NCBI GenBank assembly: GCA_031310005.1
Contig: CM062384.1
Span: forward strand, 2,232,001 to 2,296,000
Source: Dactylellina haptotyla
Lineage: Eukaryota; Ascomycota; Orbiliomycetes; Orbiliales; Orbiliaceae
DNA: 64,000 nt
Direction of reading: 5' to 3'
The position numbers were made by a program, and so were the translations under genes. Numbering within the stretch: position 1 is the first letter of the stretch; each line of letters starts with the position of its first letter. This document shows, piece by piece, positions 11,435 through 23,257 of the stretch. The notes below the pieces were generated by a model. The model ran no database searches and was not told the DNA's origin. It worked only from the letters and a program-made list of their open reading frames with translations.

Positions 11435-13640
11435 ATGGTTGGAGTTGCCGGCCGCAGTAAAGGCTGCAAGACCTGTCGCGATCGAAAGATTAAGTGCGGT
11501 ATGTTAGTATTGATACTCGTTTGTTCTTCATTCGGTTTGTAAAGGAGGCACCTCGCAGGATCTTTCCGTTTTCGGTTATAATCCACGAGCTGGACTCCCA
11601 GCAAATATACGGCTTATACAATACAAAAACAAAAATTCCCACTACAAAATAATCGTATTGTTATATGGCGAAACTGCAATAACGCGATATTCCGTTCTCA
11701 CAAAACTCATCACAAAATGCGGCATTGCATCACATTGAGGGGTTGTGCGCAGTGGAAAGGTCGAGCGTTGCTAATATTCCGGTTTTGATATATCCTAGAT
11801 GAAACCCGTCCTGGCTGCGTAAGATGCCAGAAGATAGGCAAAGAATGCCCTGGTTATAATCGTCCGATACATTTTGTATATAGCACCCAGCAAAAGAGCT
11901 CTCCGATAACATGGGAAGAGGCTCCAACGACGACAATAGAGAGCAGCCAGCTTCAGGTTGTTGTTGCGAATGGCGTCCCGAGAAGGCCCAAGTCAAAGGC
12001 TCGCCAGCGAGAAGCTTCCAAATCCGTAAGTTCCCAATCGAACCCAGATAACCGATATCAGATCGTGATCAAGATCAGGAGAGTCTCGATAACTCTAAAT
12101 GTCTGGGGACTTCCTCACTAACCTGGTTTTCACTCAAGAACCCTTCCAGTCACGTTAATCCCCCTAGCGTTGTACAGCACACGCCTCTAAATATGTCACT
12201 TCCCCTCGACAAATCCGAAATATACGTCAACATCTACGTTCAGGATTTCATACATGTCTCCGCTCCCTACCGGTCTGTCTTCAAGACAGGCATGCTGCCT
12301 TATCGTTTTGGGCATTTATACGCCACGCACTTCCGCACAGGGGATACACCTGAGATACGAAAAGAGCTGGAGGATGCATTTGCAGCTTGTGCGACAACTT
12401 ACTTTGCTCTCAAGGAGAGGGATGTAAACTCGAAAATACAAGGCCATATTTTATACCTTAAATTACTCAGACAGTTGAAATTATATGTTAAAAACGGGCT
12501 GGCGAACTCGGATCCGGCTGTATTCATATACACTTGTATGATGGCCGCACATTACGAGGTAGATATATTTCTAGTTTCTATATTGCAAATCTAACTGGAT
12601 TCATGACTAATTCGCCGTATACAATACAGATATTAACATCAGCTTCAGCATTGACATGGCTTTATCACCTCGCTGCCCTCGGACGGTTAATACTCTCCCT
12701 CGGCCCGTACGCCTTCCACGACCCGCTGGCCGGGGCCATCTTGGAAGTCGTACGTCCTTACATAATATTCAACCATATGATGGAACGCAAACGTAGCTTC
12801 CTAGAACGAGACGAGTGGATAAACATCCCACCGCAATATTACCCGGGTGGTAAAAGCGCTTGGAACCGTCTCTTAGATCTCACCACCCCATTTCCCCGCC
12901 TACTCGAAGAAGGGTATAGTCTCTCCCTAAACATCGACCCTACTTCCGCAGCAATCCACTTCCAAAGCTGCCTGACAGTAGCCAACAAGCTTCTCGCCTG
13001 GCGGCAGGAATGGAACCAAACCTTCGGCCAGGAACCTTACACATACACCGTTCCTTCCGCATCGATCCCTTTCCTCTCCGCTGTCGACGAGCAAGGTCCA
13101 CTATTCGAAACACTGCTGTTCTTCGAAAATGTCTCCATCTCGACAACGGTATATCACTACGACCAATTCATATTAATCCTCGCAAACCACCTACAAAGAT
13201 TCATCCCCTGGTTCGAACTGTACTTTGGCAAACACGACCCCTTATGCGCAAAACTACGGCAGGTGGTAGGCTCCTTCCAGATAGATATTGTCTGCCGCGA
13301 AATCGCCAGGTGCATAGACTACCAACGCTCGCCGGAATTCAAACACGGTTCGACGGGTTTGTTCTTCGGTGCGAAAGTAGCGTGGGATATCGTCGACAGG
13401 AGTAGCAGATTGGGCAAGTACCTTGAGAAAGCTATTCTAGACACGCCGTTGATGAAGCGGACGGGGGTAACCGGTGCTGGAGATCTATTGAAGGGGTGGT
13501 ATGGACCGGACCCACCGACTACGGACGATATTTTGAAGGTGCAGACGCAAATAATGGCGCGCACCCAGGTGTTTGTGACAGAAGTTCAGCAACAGCCGAT
13601 GGTGCTCGCACCAGTGACTGCGGGGTACATTGCTGCTTAG
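11435..13640 (+). CDS. Zn2Cys6 fungal transcription factor (Fungal_trans_2 type)
   Basis: Four exons: 11435-11498, 11799-12025, 12139-12558, 12630-13640; 573 residues. The N-terminal binuclear cluster is perfect: Cys11, 14, 21, 28, 31 and 38 with C-x2-C-x6-C-x6-C-x2-C-x6-C spacing and the basic CKTCRDRKIKC first loop. It is split by a 300-nt intron between the third and fourth cysteines. A basic linker (RRPKSKARQREASKS) follows. The long helical rest, with FKTGMLPYRFGHLYATHF and FIYTCMMAAHYE, resembles the regulator half of the Fungal_trans_2 class. Intron 2 (GTAAGT, branch CACTAAC, CAAG acceptor) joins frames in phase 0. It should be a nuclear DNA-binding regulator; its targets are unknown and it is not embedded in a metabolic cluster. 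It converges on the TBC gene. Confidence 0.9.
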
Positions 13641-14644
13641 TGTATTAATAACAAAAAAGAAATTCTGCACTACGCCTCACGGGATAGCGGTCAGATTTGG
13701 GTTCGTCACTGGGAACAGAATTTATTATAATGGAAATTGGGAGTCATGGTATATTTGCTAGAGATTATAGATTATAACTATTAATGATTGCTGGTGTTAT
13801 CATGCCTTCAAAATTCAATTATTTATGTTCACACATTCTGAGAAGGCTACTTGAGGCGTAACTGTAAATTTACTAAATTTCTGTCTATTTAATCCTATAT
13901 ATGCAACCAATATCACACGAGTACTGGCTAGGCTGAAGTATAATCATAAATGCATAATGGCTTCAGACGCATAGATAACCTAGGAAAGAAGGAATGTGGT
14001 TGGAGAATCGGATTCACAGAGAGGGAACCCACAGAAAGGCAAGTGATATAAAAGGCTATGTACTGGTTCAAGTCCCAAGGTTCATAATGGGAGAGAAGGG
14101 CTGAATGGAAGTGAAAAAAAACAGTGAAGAATCGAAAATCAAGAAGTGAAAAGAGGAAAAAGGTTTCAAACAAAGCTCAGCATTTTTTGCCATTGGAAAA
14201 TATGGGAATAGAAAGAAACGAAAAAGAAGAAAAACTTGCTGTAAGAGACACAACAATCCGATTTGTCGCCCGCCCCGATGTATGAATAGAATTTAGAAGA
14301 CAAGACCTCAAACTCGACGCCTTCCGAGGTAATTTCCAAATAATTGAACAAAAAAAGAAAGTAAGCATCGACAAAAGAAAGTGAAAGATAAAACATAGGA
14401 AAAGTAGTTGGAGGTAGGATATAAAAAGAAGAAAGAACGCCAATTCGCCGGTGATATTTTATTCCACTTCAGAAAAAGCTGCCAACAAAAAGGAAGAAGG
14501 GGTGATATGAAAGAATATTAAGGGGAATATGACACAAAAGAAATGAAGAAAATGATGCGGCTCCAATAGAACTGGACTAGCCCTGGAGCTGTCTGTCCAG
14601 ATAGAATCGTAAATAATAGTGTCGGGAGGAGACAACGTCATCAC
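13641..14644. other. Convergent 3' region
   Basis: Lies between the ends of the Zn2Cys6 gene (plus) and the TBC gene (minus). It is purine-rich on the plus strand and holds 3' untranslated DNA of both; no gene seen. Confidence 0.5.
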
Positions 14645-17600
14645 TTAATGAAGCTTGATGAAATGTCTAAATCTCCGAACACTCTCCTCGCCTTCTTCGA
14701 GAAGATGATGAGCGAAGCCTTTGCGGATCAAGAGGTCATCCTTGCTGCTTCTTCGGCCACCATCATTGACGGCTTTCTTTTCTCGGTCAAGAAGGTCCTT
14801 TCGCTCTCGTCGTCTATTTTCGATATCGTCTTGGCTAAGGTGGCCGTAACCGTTTCGTCGCTTGAAACAGAGATCCATCAGAGCACCAGCGTCAACACAC
14901 TTTCGAGGAGTCGTCTGGACGATCTGGAAGACTTCCACAGGATCGCCAACGGCCTTAATTGCGGGTTCGGCGATCTTGAAAAGACCGAGAGATACGCGGA
15001 AGAGGATCTTGGAACCTTCGTAGAAGAAGGCATCCCAAACGCGGAGAACACTCTCGATAGGGAGGTTAGAGATGAAACCCGACATGAGCCAAGATGCAGT
15101 GCAAAGGGTAATATCAGGGAGTTTGGAGTTGTTGAAGTTGACCGAGGTGCCATCCAGGCACAGACTGATCTTTGCCCAGACGTGTGGCATGGCGTCTTTA
15201 ACAGCCATCATGAGAACCTGTGGAATATTAGCCTGCCGTTCTTCCTGAAACATGATTAACAGGAACTTACTGCTTGATCAATATTACTGCCCTCCAAGCT
15301 TCTCTCGTGTGTTCCGGGGAGATATTGATGGGTGATGATGTAAAGCATCCAAAATGACTTCTCCTCGTCCATGAACAAAAGGAGCATACCAGCCCAGAAG
15401 TTCAAGCTCTGGCAGTATCCGATACGGGGTACGTAGACCGCGAAGGCAGTCAAGACACGGCGAAGGCTCTGGATTATGGGCGTTTCGACGATCTTTGAAT
15501 TGGACTGCTTATGCTTAGTCAACTTAGACCCATTGGCGAGTGGATATTTCTGCTCCGGCTTGAAATGGATGTTGTCAGGGTGGGTACGGTGGAGATCCCG
15601 TTCGATGAGCTCGGGAGCTTCGGAGTCAGTTGGGGCTCCTTGAGCTACAAGTCTCTCGTAAAGACCGGGGTTCTTGGTAATGTATTTCTGGCCGTTTGCG
15701 TAGAACCACCAGGCATTTCCTCTCCACTCAGGTGGGATACCCTTTCGAACAAATCTTTTGACTGCAAAGCTGTCAGTGGAAGAAACAAATATTTGCGGAT
15801 TATAGATCATACCTTTCTGGGAACGTGGTGGGAATCGGACAGGTAGTTCATTATCGAGGGGTGTCAGACCGGCCTCTTTGAGTAGGTGCTGCCACTTCTT
15901 CTTTCGACGAGTGAGGATCTCTTCATATTTAGAGTTCCAAGCATTGTATTCGACGGCAGTGATATACTGGGTCTCAGTACGGAATCTATTTCTCCATGTT
16001 AGTCTCCTGGGATGTGGACAAATAAAGGAATAGAATTATAAACGTACCCATATCTATCTCTAGGAGCAGCAGGTTTCATTGGGGGGTATCGAGGAGGGGT
16101 ATCCTCGGGAGCGGGACCGTTCACATTGTTGCTATCGTCTTCGTTCTCGGGTTCTGGGGTAGGAGGTGTTTCAACTTGGATTGATTTTCTCTTATCAGTG
16201 ATTGCCTGCCACTCGTTGTTTTGGGCATCAAGGAGCTCGGCCTCCAGGTTGATGCCATTTTCCAGGAAGAGGCTGACACCAGCATCGTCCTCCCCAACTG
16301 GCGAGGACGGGGACGCAGCTTCCTCTCGCTGCTTGATAAGGAAATCGGCCAGACCACTTCGGCTCATTCTATCTTCCTTCATGGAGACCTTTTGGTGACC
16401 TTCCAATGGAGTTCCACTGTCTGTTCTCTTCTGTCGATCGATCACCGGGACTTCAGTGGGATCCCAATCGTCGTCGTCAGATTCGTACATGCCAATAGCA
16501 TCCTCCACCGACATTTCACCCGAAATATCACCAGTCTCAGAGGCTGAGGTGGTGGTGGTAGCGGAGTTATTCGTTGCTACTGACGAACGAATGCCATCTT
16601 TTTGATCGTCGACACCAGTTTTCTGAAGTGCACTTCTGAAAGATCCTCGGACTGCCGAAGGAGACTCACTGAATTTTGAGGCGTCTGGGAATGGAGACTG
16701 TGATCGTTTCTGACGGAGCTCAGCAGAGGGAGGAGGGGTTTGCTTGCGGGGCACGGAGGGGGGCCTCTCGGTGATGACTTCGTCGTGTCGACTCATGGCC
16801 AAGCTTTCTGATGTACCACGTGGTGAGGATGGCTTTGGTTGTTGTTGGTGCTGGCGCTCGGGTGATACTTCTTCACGAAGGATGGTTGGTCGTCTGCCCG
16901 CCGGTCGTATGTTGGGTAGGGATGAGTGGAAGGATTCGATGGGTGATCTGTTGGTGGTGGGAGAGGACGACCTAGATTGCTCCTGCCTCGTAGTGGCAAT
17001 CTTGTTAAATGCCAGAGGCATCTGGATGATTGGAGACCTCATGCCGGCGGTGGTAGCTTCTTCTGGATGTCTTCCGTTTCGATCGGTCGGGTATCTTTGA
17101 TCAGGGCCTGCCTTGCCTCTGTTCTGGGAGTGCGTAAGCGGCGGTGTGGGACCGGTTCGGACTCTCAAGCCTTTGGGTTGACTATTTTGAAAAGGTCCGG
17201 CACTGGGAGGCCCGTTCGGAGGCGGCCTGCTGCTGCTACGCGAGGCCGGGTTGGGGGTCTCAAACGGAATGGGAGAGGAACGTTGTGGGGAGGCATTTGA
17301 CATATGTTCGAGAGATCTGAAGCTGTGCAATGCCGGGTGAGGATTATTATTTCTATTGTTCCCATGCGCTGCCCTGCCGTCGAAATCAGACGGGTTCTGA
17401 TAATTCGAGGGATAGTTGCTGCCAGCGGTAGGGGGCCGACCGGGGCTGCGAGTACGCCTGGGAGGGGCGTTCGGGTGAGAGAGCTGTCTCTGCAAGGGGT
17501 AGGGCCGCGGCTGACGGGGGTGCTGGTTTTCGAGGGGCCAGTCAGCGGGCCAGGAGGGGCGGGTGTCGGTGGTGTGGTTCTCGCCGGGGGCAGGCGATGA

Positions 17601-18557
17601 GGTTGTTGGAGGTTGAGGTTTGGGCGGTGGAGATGTTTTCTGGTGGTGTTGTTGGTGTTGCTGTTGGCGGAGCGGGTTGGTTCCCTTTTTGGAGTCCCGA
17701 CGAGGTGGGAAAGCGTGCGGGTTCAACACAGCCGGCGATGTTGGCGACGACCTCGTCTTCCTCGCGGCATTCCCACTCCCATTCCCACTCCCACCGACAT
17801 TGCTATTGCTGCTGCTGACGTTCGTATTCACGTTCGGGTGTATCCGCCGCGCCTGGTCGTGGTAGTTCGTATTCAGATTGTAGTTCTCGTTGCGGTAGTC
17901 CGCAAACTCGTTCACGCCGCCACCGGGTCGGTCCCCACCCAGCGCCATGTGGTGCTGGTACTGCTGACCGCTAACAACGTCGTCTGGACGGGCTCCGCCC
18001 ACAGCTGTGTGGACAGACGGGTACTGGTCCACCATCATTATCGGCATGTCCAGGGGGATTCTCGTGCCAGTGAAAGTCACCAGCCGAGGAACAGCTGGTG
18101 GCTTCTCTACCTCGACTGGTAGTAGTCCCGCTCTCGACGGACGCCGTTTCGTCAATATGCGTTTATTCGGTGTGTTTGGAGTATTGGGATTGCTGGCGGA
18201 CGTTGTTGGCTCGCATCTCTGGTGTCGAGGTTCGCTTCGAGGTTCGTTTGCCCTGTCGACGACTATTCTTCTGGCTCGGCTCGATTCGGTTGTTTTGGCC
18301 CTGGGACGGCCTTGACTTTTAATACTAGCACTGCTGCTACTGTTATTGACAATGGCAGGCCGTTCTCTGCCCTTGCCGAAACTTCTGATACTGTCAGTTT
18401 CAGAAAATCCTCCGCCTCCAAACCTTCCAGCAGGTCTCCCGGCCTGACTTGCGGTGTTTCGATTATCGTAGTGCCTGCTGCTGTCGTTCAAATGATGGTA
18501 CTTGAGTTCGAAGTTGAGGTTTTCTGGTTGGCGAGCTCTGAGAATCGCAGTAGGCAT
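14645..18557 (-). CDS. TBC-domain Rab GTPase-activating protein (Gyp3/Msb3-like)
   Basis: Four exons: 18557-16048, 15985-15813, 15761-15271 and 15217-14645; 1248 residues. Residues 1 to about 830 are low-complexity and disordered (Ser, Pro, Asn, Gln, Arg rich) and have no known domain. The TBC domain starts near residue 900 with GIPPEWRGNAWW. The arginine finger is Arg953 in IERDLHRTHPDN (IxxDxxR) and the glutamine finger is Gln1012 in GYCQSLNF, so dual-finger catalysis looks intact. Such proteins stimulate GTP hydrolysis by Rabs; in yeast Msb3/Msb4 act on Sec4 and Ypt-type GTPases in polarised secretion. Subfamily assignment rests on the WRGNAWW region and the preceding RRKKKWQHLLKEAGL, and is moderately sure. 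Introns are 62, 51 and 53 bp. Several long frames on the opposite strand are shadows of the GC-rich third positions. Confidence 0.93.
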
Positions 18558-21500
18558 CCAAGGCCCTGTTAACCCTCAAAAAGGGAGGGACCCAAAGAGA
18601 TCAAATACGAAAAAAAATAATGGACTACAGGGGCAAGAAATCTCTAAATTAAAAAGCAAAGAAACGATACTGCGTCAATCAAAATGCGAGCCAAGTCTAG
18701 GTTTCACAGGGTACCGTGCGAGTGGTGTCCCCTCTCTCTCATTCACACACCGTGCTGGGCTCCCAATCAAGGTGGTGCCTGCCTGTTCCTGTTCCTGCCT
18801 GTGCGGAAGCGGAGAACGGTCCGGGATACAATTAATAACCGGCCTTGGGCCTTCAGATGGGCTCTTTTCAATTGAAAACGCACGTTTTAGCGCCCTAGTG
18901 TTGCGAAACACCTGAACACTCCCTGCAGCAAGTGAGGCCCAAAAATACCTGCTGAATCAGATTCGAACAAGACCGGACTAAGATCCTGCGTCTCTTCAAA
19001 CTCTAAAAACGGAGGTCTATCCACAGTTCGACGTGTCGATATCACTCTTGGGTTGGATTAAACGTTGGTATCGTGGCGGTAGCCAATTCACCAACAATGG
19101 GTCCGTTAATTAATAATTGATTAATTGATTAATAAGACCTGGGGAGGGTTGTAAATTGCAATCGATTGTTGTATCGTAGTTTGTTTCGTTGGCATCGATG
19201 GGTCCGGGCGGGGCGAGTAAGGGTGCGGTACAAGGGAGCAAATATCCAACCGAAACTTTTTCTTGAAACTCTTCCGTTGGTTCTTTGTGATCCTATATAC
19301 TAACTTCCGGACTGTTGTTACTTAGTCGTTTTCGAACAAAACCTCGAGAATTCGGTATGTCGGTTACGTGTGAATGAAATTCTGTATCCGTATAATTTAA
19401 CGATCGCAGCAAAAATAAGAGTGTTGACTTTGGTACAGTCCCCTACTAGATACTGCTAGCTGCGAAGGAATGATCAAAAATATGCAGCATCAATTGCATT
19501 GAGGCTCGATTTCAGCAGGGAACTGTTTGGTATTATAGCATTATCGAGTAATTACAGTACTCCTCGAGAAGAAGCACTTCCTGTATGATCCGGCACAATA
19601 TTCCATTTATCGCCGTGATGCAATTGTCGATGGACCGGTCCTCGACGCAGCGGAGGAAAACCTGCTTCGCATAATCTCATCATGATTGTCTGCGCATCGC
19701 TTAACAAAAATGGAGGGAAAGAACTTCGTAGCAGACAAAGACATATGAAGTGGCAAGGGCATCTCCTCCGTATTTTACTCAACCTGTCATAGCAAGTAGA
19801 CGCAGGCACATGCACCTTCTCCTGCATTCAATAGTTCCTCGCCAATGAATATACAACCTGCTTAACACCGAAGACACCAGTATCAGCGCCTCCTTGGCGG
19901 AAAATTTTGCCCTGCCACTTAAAAGGAAAAGAACTATCGTCCTTCGTCTTCATCTATCAGCCGGTTTGAAATCCCTTTCTCTATCTAACTGTCTTGGGTA
20001 TATCATTTTCACAACGCATATCCCCGATTGAGCCTTGGATTGACATATGATGAAGGTGCCATTTTGATAAACCTTGCTCCAATTAACAAGCTGTGATATT
20101 GATACTTCAAGATCCGATTACGCTGCTCTTAGACTAACGCTAATTGCAATAAAGGTCGAGCCGCCCTTGTTCCATGGGTGTTCCAAGCCATCGCACCACC
20201 TCAACTGCAGGAGGAAAAAGTGCAGAACGCAACCGGAGACAGGCCGTCCATCGAAGGCCCAGAATCAGAAGGTGGCATCTTATTCGGCAGCGACCTTTAT
20301 TCTTCCTAGCGAAGCCATTTCTAGCGGCGTTTGCAGCCCTCTTGAAAACCTGACGAAAGAGGAATATTTAAGTTTCAGGGGGAGAACTGAACGAACAAAC
20401 CACAGCCACACGTCGCAACACACGACGGATCTTGAATAGGAGCAAGTTAAACATTTATGACGAAAAAATTATCGACAGTGCATGTGCATCTGTGGCAGAG
20501 CAGGAAGCCTATTTACGACCACAAACAAGAAATCCGGCATGTCAACTGAGGTACATGTGCATCTCCTTTGAACACCCCCAGTCCGAAACCTAAAGAAAGC
20601 ATGAATATCCTTGACCTGTTTCGTTTCAGGAGAATTAGCCCCGCTGAACGGAGATCAGGAACCCGTTTTTGCATGCTGTACCCGAGGAATTGGGAAAAAA
20701 CGTTTGTTGGAGATTCGAACAAAAACTGCGTGCTCAGCAAACGCTCGGGCCCTTCCTCTTTGAAAACACGCCTGTACAGCTATGTTGGTTCTCTTTCTTA
20801 CCTCATCGTAGCTGTTGGAAACGCAAAGTGATCACAAGTTGTTACGCACAATGTGCTCACTGCGAAATATTTGGAACCATATGATCACTGCGGCCCAATC
20901 GAATCCCCTACCATATCGTATCCCGTGACACTTTTGTATTGTCTGTTCTGCCCGAAATTTGGGTATTGTTCCCTACCAACACTGGATGCTTTACGACGGC
21001 GAATATCTCTCGCGATTGCATTATTGCAAATGTATTGATGCTCCATTTTCCATTTTCGCGCTGGAGCAGGTAGTTCCGAAATTTGTTGAATATTCCTCAG
21101 CCTTAATTTCCCTCCTCCTCCCAGATCCCGGCCCGGCACTTTGGGAAAACCATGCCCTTGTCCACCGCAATCTTAAAATTTACCGGGCAGAGGGATCAGG
21201 AACAGAAAATAAAAAACGGGCGGTCGCTGGGGGTAAGGTCCGCTCGAAGAATTCTTTCAAATTCGTTCCATGGAATTGCCTGTTCGGTTGCATATTCATA
21301 ACACATGTCAAGTCCTCCTGAATGAAATTATGAGATCATGTGCACATTTTCTCTTTTCGATCAATTCGAGCATGTTGTTTTGGTTGTGCAAGTAGACGGA
21401 CGGCAGACATCCTTTTTACCCGTGATTTCTTCCTCTCCACCAAATCTGCAGGAAGGAAGAGTTTAGGCCGCACGCCATCATGACTGGTTCCTGATCTCGG

Positions 21501-22740
21501 TGAAGGCGCCTTCCAAGCGGGAAGAAAAATACACAAATCATTTCAACAGGCTAACGAATTGCAAAATTTGCTCGCTTGCTCCGCGCGCTGCAGCCACGGC
21601 AGCCCGCGTACGTCCAGCAGCCCAGAGATTACGTACATTAGCTCCTCCACACGCAACGGACCAATACATGACGGACGGGACAACTTTTAACTTTTGGTTC
21701 AACTTCTGACTCTTTTGCGCTCATTGCCCTCGGCCGTTCCCTTCGCCTTGGCCCCATCGCGTGGATCCAACAAAACTCGCGTTCCGTGAGCGTTTTGTTG
21801 GTATTGGTAATCGTAGTAATCTCACCTTTGGAACCATCATGGCATAGCGTTAAATGGTCGAAGGTAATATCCACTTAATCGCAAACGTTGGATCCCGCCG
21901 GATTCGACCATGATACGTTTCGTGTCGTTCCCCGTTTGGACGGTTCGGTAGTTAAACTAGTACACTAGCTATTGAGGAAATTCAAGGCCGCAGATCCAGA
22001 TGTCATCTGTGCACACGGCTGCGGGAACGTCCTTCCAAGACGGAGAATGCAGTGGAGTGGAATCGAAATCGAAATCGAAATCCAATTTGACATTAATTGA
22101 AATTGGAGGTTCACGGCTGTAATTGGAAGCAGATTGGGCCAGATCCTCAGATTCCACATATGATGCGCTAACCTGATATAAGTTTAGAGACTTCAAACAA
22201 CACATTATTATTATTTCCCCATGTTGAAGGGAGAGACTATAGACGCAAGCCTATCAATGTACGAGAAATCTGCAGACTTGAGTATACGAATATATCTCGC
22301 TCAGTCTACTTGAATGGATGATTGGCTTGTGAATGCAAAATCCGACAAGTTTGTGAGATGTTCATTTTGTGTGAGGCTCGCGACAGCAATATTCGTTAGT
22401 TTGATTCAAGCTCCGGAGCCATATATGAACTTCGATCGATTTTTGCTGAATTGATACTTGGATATATACTTAAGTATCTTCCTAATGTAAAAACAATCCA
22501 AGGAATTCGTCATTATATAAGATATATATAGCCATTTTAAGTCGTTTTCCAAAACGAATATAAAAATTTGACGATGAATAAGGCAGCTCTTCTATGGATA
22601 TACTAACGTTCAGGATTTTATGGAGTGTAGCGAAGAGTGATGCTGCGATTCCATACAACTATTCTATACTATATCAATTTAGAAAGTCATAGAGGAAACA
22701 ATATATAGAAATGTTATTCTTGGGATAATATTGTTTACAT
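18558..22740. other. Gene-poor tract
   Basis: The first few hundred bases are the promoter and leader of the TBC gene. Beyond that, frames up to 121 codons (20074-20439) lack family resemblance. A short microsatellite-like run of aatcga units lies near 22059-22082. No gene is supported. Confidence 0.45.
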
Positions 22741-22826
22741 CTAAGGGTTGTTTCCACCTGGATTATTTCCTCCTGGATTGTTCCCACCTGGATTGTTACC
22801 TGGATTATTTCCACCTGGGTTGCGGT
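22741..22826 (-). repeat. GGNNP-coding tandem repeats in hydrophobin tail
   Basis: Imperfect 15-nt units of the form ccaggtggaaataat (coding strand) encode repeated P-G-G-N-N with one shortened P-G-N-N unit. They form the last quarter of the hydrophobin. Confidence 0.85.
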
Positions 22827-23257
22827 TGTTTCCACCTCCAGTCGGGAGTGTACAAAGAAGATCTTCTCCAGCCTATAAAAACCCAAAGAGAATAAGTACA
22901 CAGCAAGCATCAATGCCGAATGTATGAGTTAACTACTTGCAGCTGGAAGGAGACAGCACAAAGCTTTTTTACCCTTGGCGGAGCACGTCGGTATGAAGTC
23001 GTCACCAGAGCTGGGAGCCCAACTCGCTATCAATTTTATTAGACGTCGGTATATAGAAGGGCTTATACCAGCTGGCTTTATTGATACTCACGGTTTGAGC
23101 AGTCGAGAGCAGCGACTCCGAGAACATCGACTGAACAGTACTGGGGATTACTGTACAGTATTGACGGACAAAACTGCCTAGCCGCTTGGTTTCGCCCTTG
23201 AGGGAGGGCTGTAACGGTTGTGACTGAAAGGGTTAAAATAATCGAATAGAATCGCAT
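22741..23257 (-). CDS. Class II hydrophobin lacking Cys2
   Basis: Secreted amphipathic surface protein, 127 residues from Met at 23257; a start 30 bp upstream is possible but gives a poorer signal peptide. Exons are 23257-23092, 23026-22941 and 22872-22741. Signal peptide MRFYSIILTLSVTTVTA, then the class II cysteine frame: C30-x10-C41-x11-C53-x16-C-x8-CC-x10-C. All spacings fit the class II rule except that the first cysteine of the first doublet is Tyr40 (codon TAC). The core DVLGVAALDCS and ALCCLLPAAGEDLLC are diagnostic. The tail is built of GGNNP units. Intron 2 must use a GC donor (GCAAGT) to keep frame. In the known fold Cys2 pairs with Cys5, so one disulfide should be missing. It may still assemble at air-water interfaces, or may have drifted. 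Confidence 0.93.

Noticed and set aside
16126-18572. Many long plus-strand frames opposite the TBC gene (for example 17613-18122)
   Set aside because: They mirror the codon bias of the real minus-strand gene and show no independent family resemblance or splice logic.
20074-20439. 121-codon plus-strand frame in a gene-poor tract
   Set aside because: No domain, no promoter features, composition typical of chance frames.
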